From NCBI GenBank assembly GCA_021732965.1, contig JAKFVZ010000271.1, positions 1 through 5,838 on the forward strand: a stretch of DNA of 5,838 nt, in the 5' to 3' direction. The translations under genes and the position numbers were made by a program. Of the stretch, positions 5,539-5,838 are shown in pieces; position 1 is the first letter of the stretch; every line of letters begins with the position of its first letter. A model generated the notes under the pieces. It saw only the letters and a list, made by a program, of their open reading frames with translations, was not told the DNA's origin and ran no database searches. The DNA is from Reyranella sp. (GTDB taxonomy: Bacteria; Pseudomonadota; Alphaproteobacteria; Reyranellales; Reyranellaceae).

Positions 5539-5838
5539 TCAATCTCTTCCCACCGCCCCCAACGCCTGCGTCAGATCCGCAATCAGATCGTCCGGGTGCT
5601 CGATGCCCACCGACAGCCGGATCGTGGTGTCTAAAACGCCGATACGGTCGCGGACGTCCTGGGGGACGCCCGAGTGCGTCATGGCGGCGGGGTGGCTGGC
5701 GAGGGACTCGGTGCCGCCGAGGCTCACCGCGAGCTTGAAGATCTTGAGCGCGTTCAGGAAGGCGAAGGCTTCCTTCTCGCCGCCCTTGATGTCGAACGAG
5801 AAGGTCGAGCCGGCGCCGGTGCACTGGCGCTCATAGAG
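5539..5838 (-). CDS. Cys/Met-metabolism PLP-dependent enzyme, C-terminal 99 residues (runs off right edge)
   Basis: The frame is open from the right edge to a TGA at 5539-5541. The visible end carries C-terminal landmarks of the cystathionine gamma-synthase / methionine gamma-lyase family: GAGSTFSFDIKGG, then ALKIFKLAVSLGGTESLASHP, AAMTHSGVP (substrate-carboxylate region with the conserved SLGG-ESL and MTH motifs), and RLSVGIEHPDDLIADLTQAL. The catalytic PLP-binding lysine lies upstream, outside the window. Members act in the cytoplasm on sulfur amino acids: synthase, lyase or O-acetylhomoserine sulfhydrylase. The C-terminus does not separate these, so I give no symbol. G+C is again high, marking the right edge of the low-G+C patch. 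It ends 67 bases from the convergent HEPN gene, and I see no strong terminator in that gap. Confidence 0.9.
   Translation of the reverse strand, partial: LYERQCTGAGSTFSFDIKGGEKEAFAFLNALKIFKLAVSLGGTESLASHPAAMTHSGVPQDVRDRIGVLDTTIRLSVGIEHPDDLIADLTQALGAVGRD

Overview
The window is GC-rich (coding lines I sampled run about 65-70% G+C). The proteins look alphaproteobacterial, of a Bradyrhizobium- or Reyranella-like soil or water bacterium; this is an inference from family resemblance, and no rRNA or other taxonomic marker is present. Seven clear protein genes plus one partial gene at each edge or short leader are laid out mostly as divergent and convergent pairs, with no rRNA, tRNA, CRISPR array or insertion sequence.

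Left part (1-1601): the start of an exported, probably autotransporter-type outer-membrane beta-barrel protein runs off the left edge on the minus strand. Divergent to it is a voltage-sensor-type potassium channel with an added C-terminal zinc ribbon. Between the channel and the next gene, which converge, lies a 119-base structured repeat (1609-1727). It is made of two half-units in inverted orientation whose stems differ by compensating changes.

Middle (1763-3794): an OxyR-like LysR regulator (minus) and an Alx/TerC-type manganese exporter (plus) are divergent. The shared region holds a near-consensus OxyR box (ATAG-N7-CTAT) next to the regulator's start. A 10-codon leader ORF with a good ribosome binding site has a stop codon that overlaps the exporter's start (ATGA). 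The regulator has His where OxyR has its peroxide-sensing cysteine. The likely logic is a redox- or metal-responsive switch controlling manganese export, with translational coupling through the leader.

Right part (3804-5471): a MazE-like (DUF3018)/MazF toxin-antitoxin pair (minus) with a perfect 14-base palindrome at its promoter, divergent from a 315-residue zinc ribbon plus HEPN protein (plus). The HEPN gene is clearly poorer in G+C (about 43-52% in sampled lines) and looks horizontally acquired. Its RxxxxH motif suggests an RNase, so the two transcription units together form a small accessory or defence-like patch. The C-terminal 99 residues of a Cys/Met-metabolism PLP enzyme (minus) close the window, back in GC-rich sequence.
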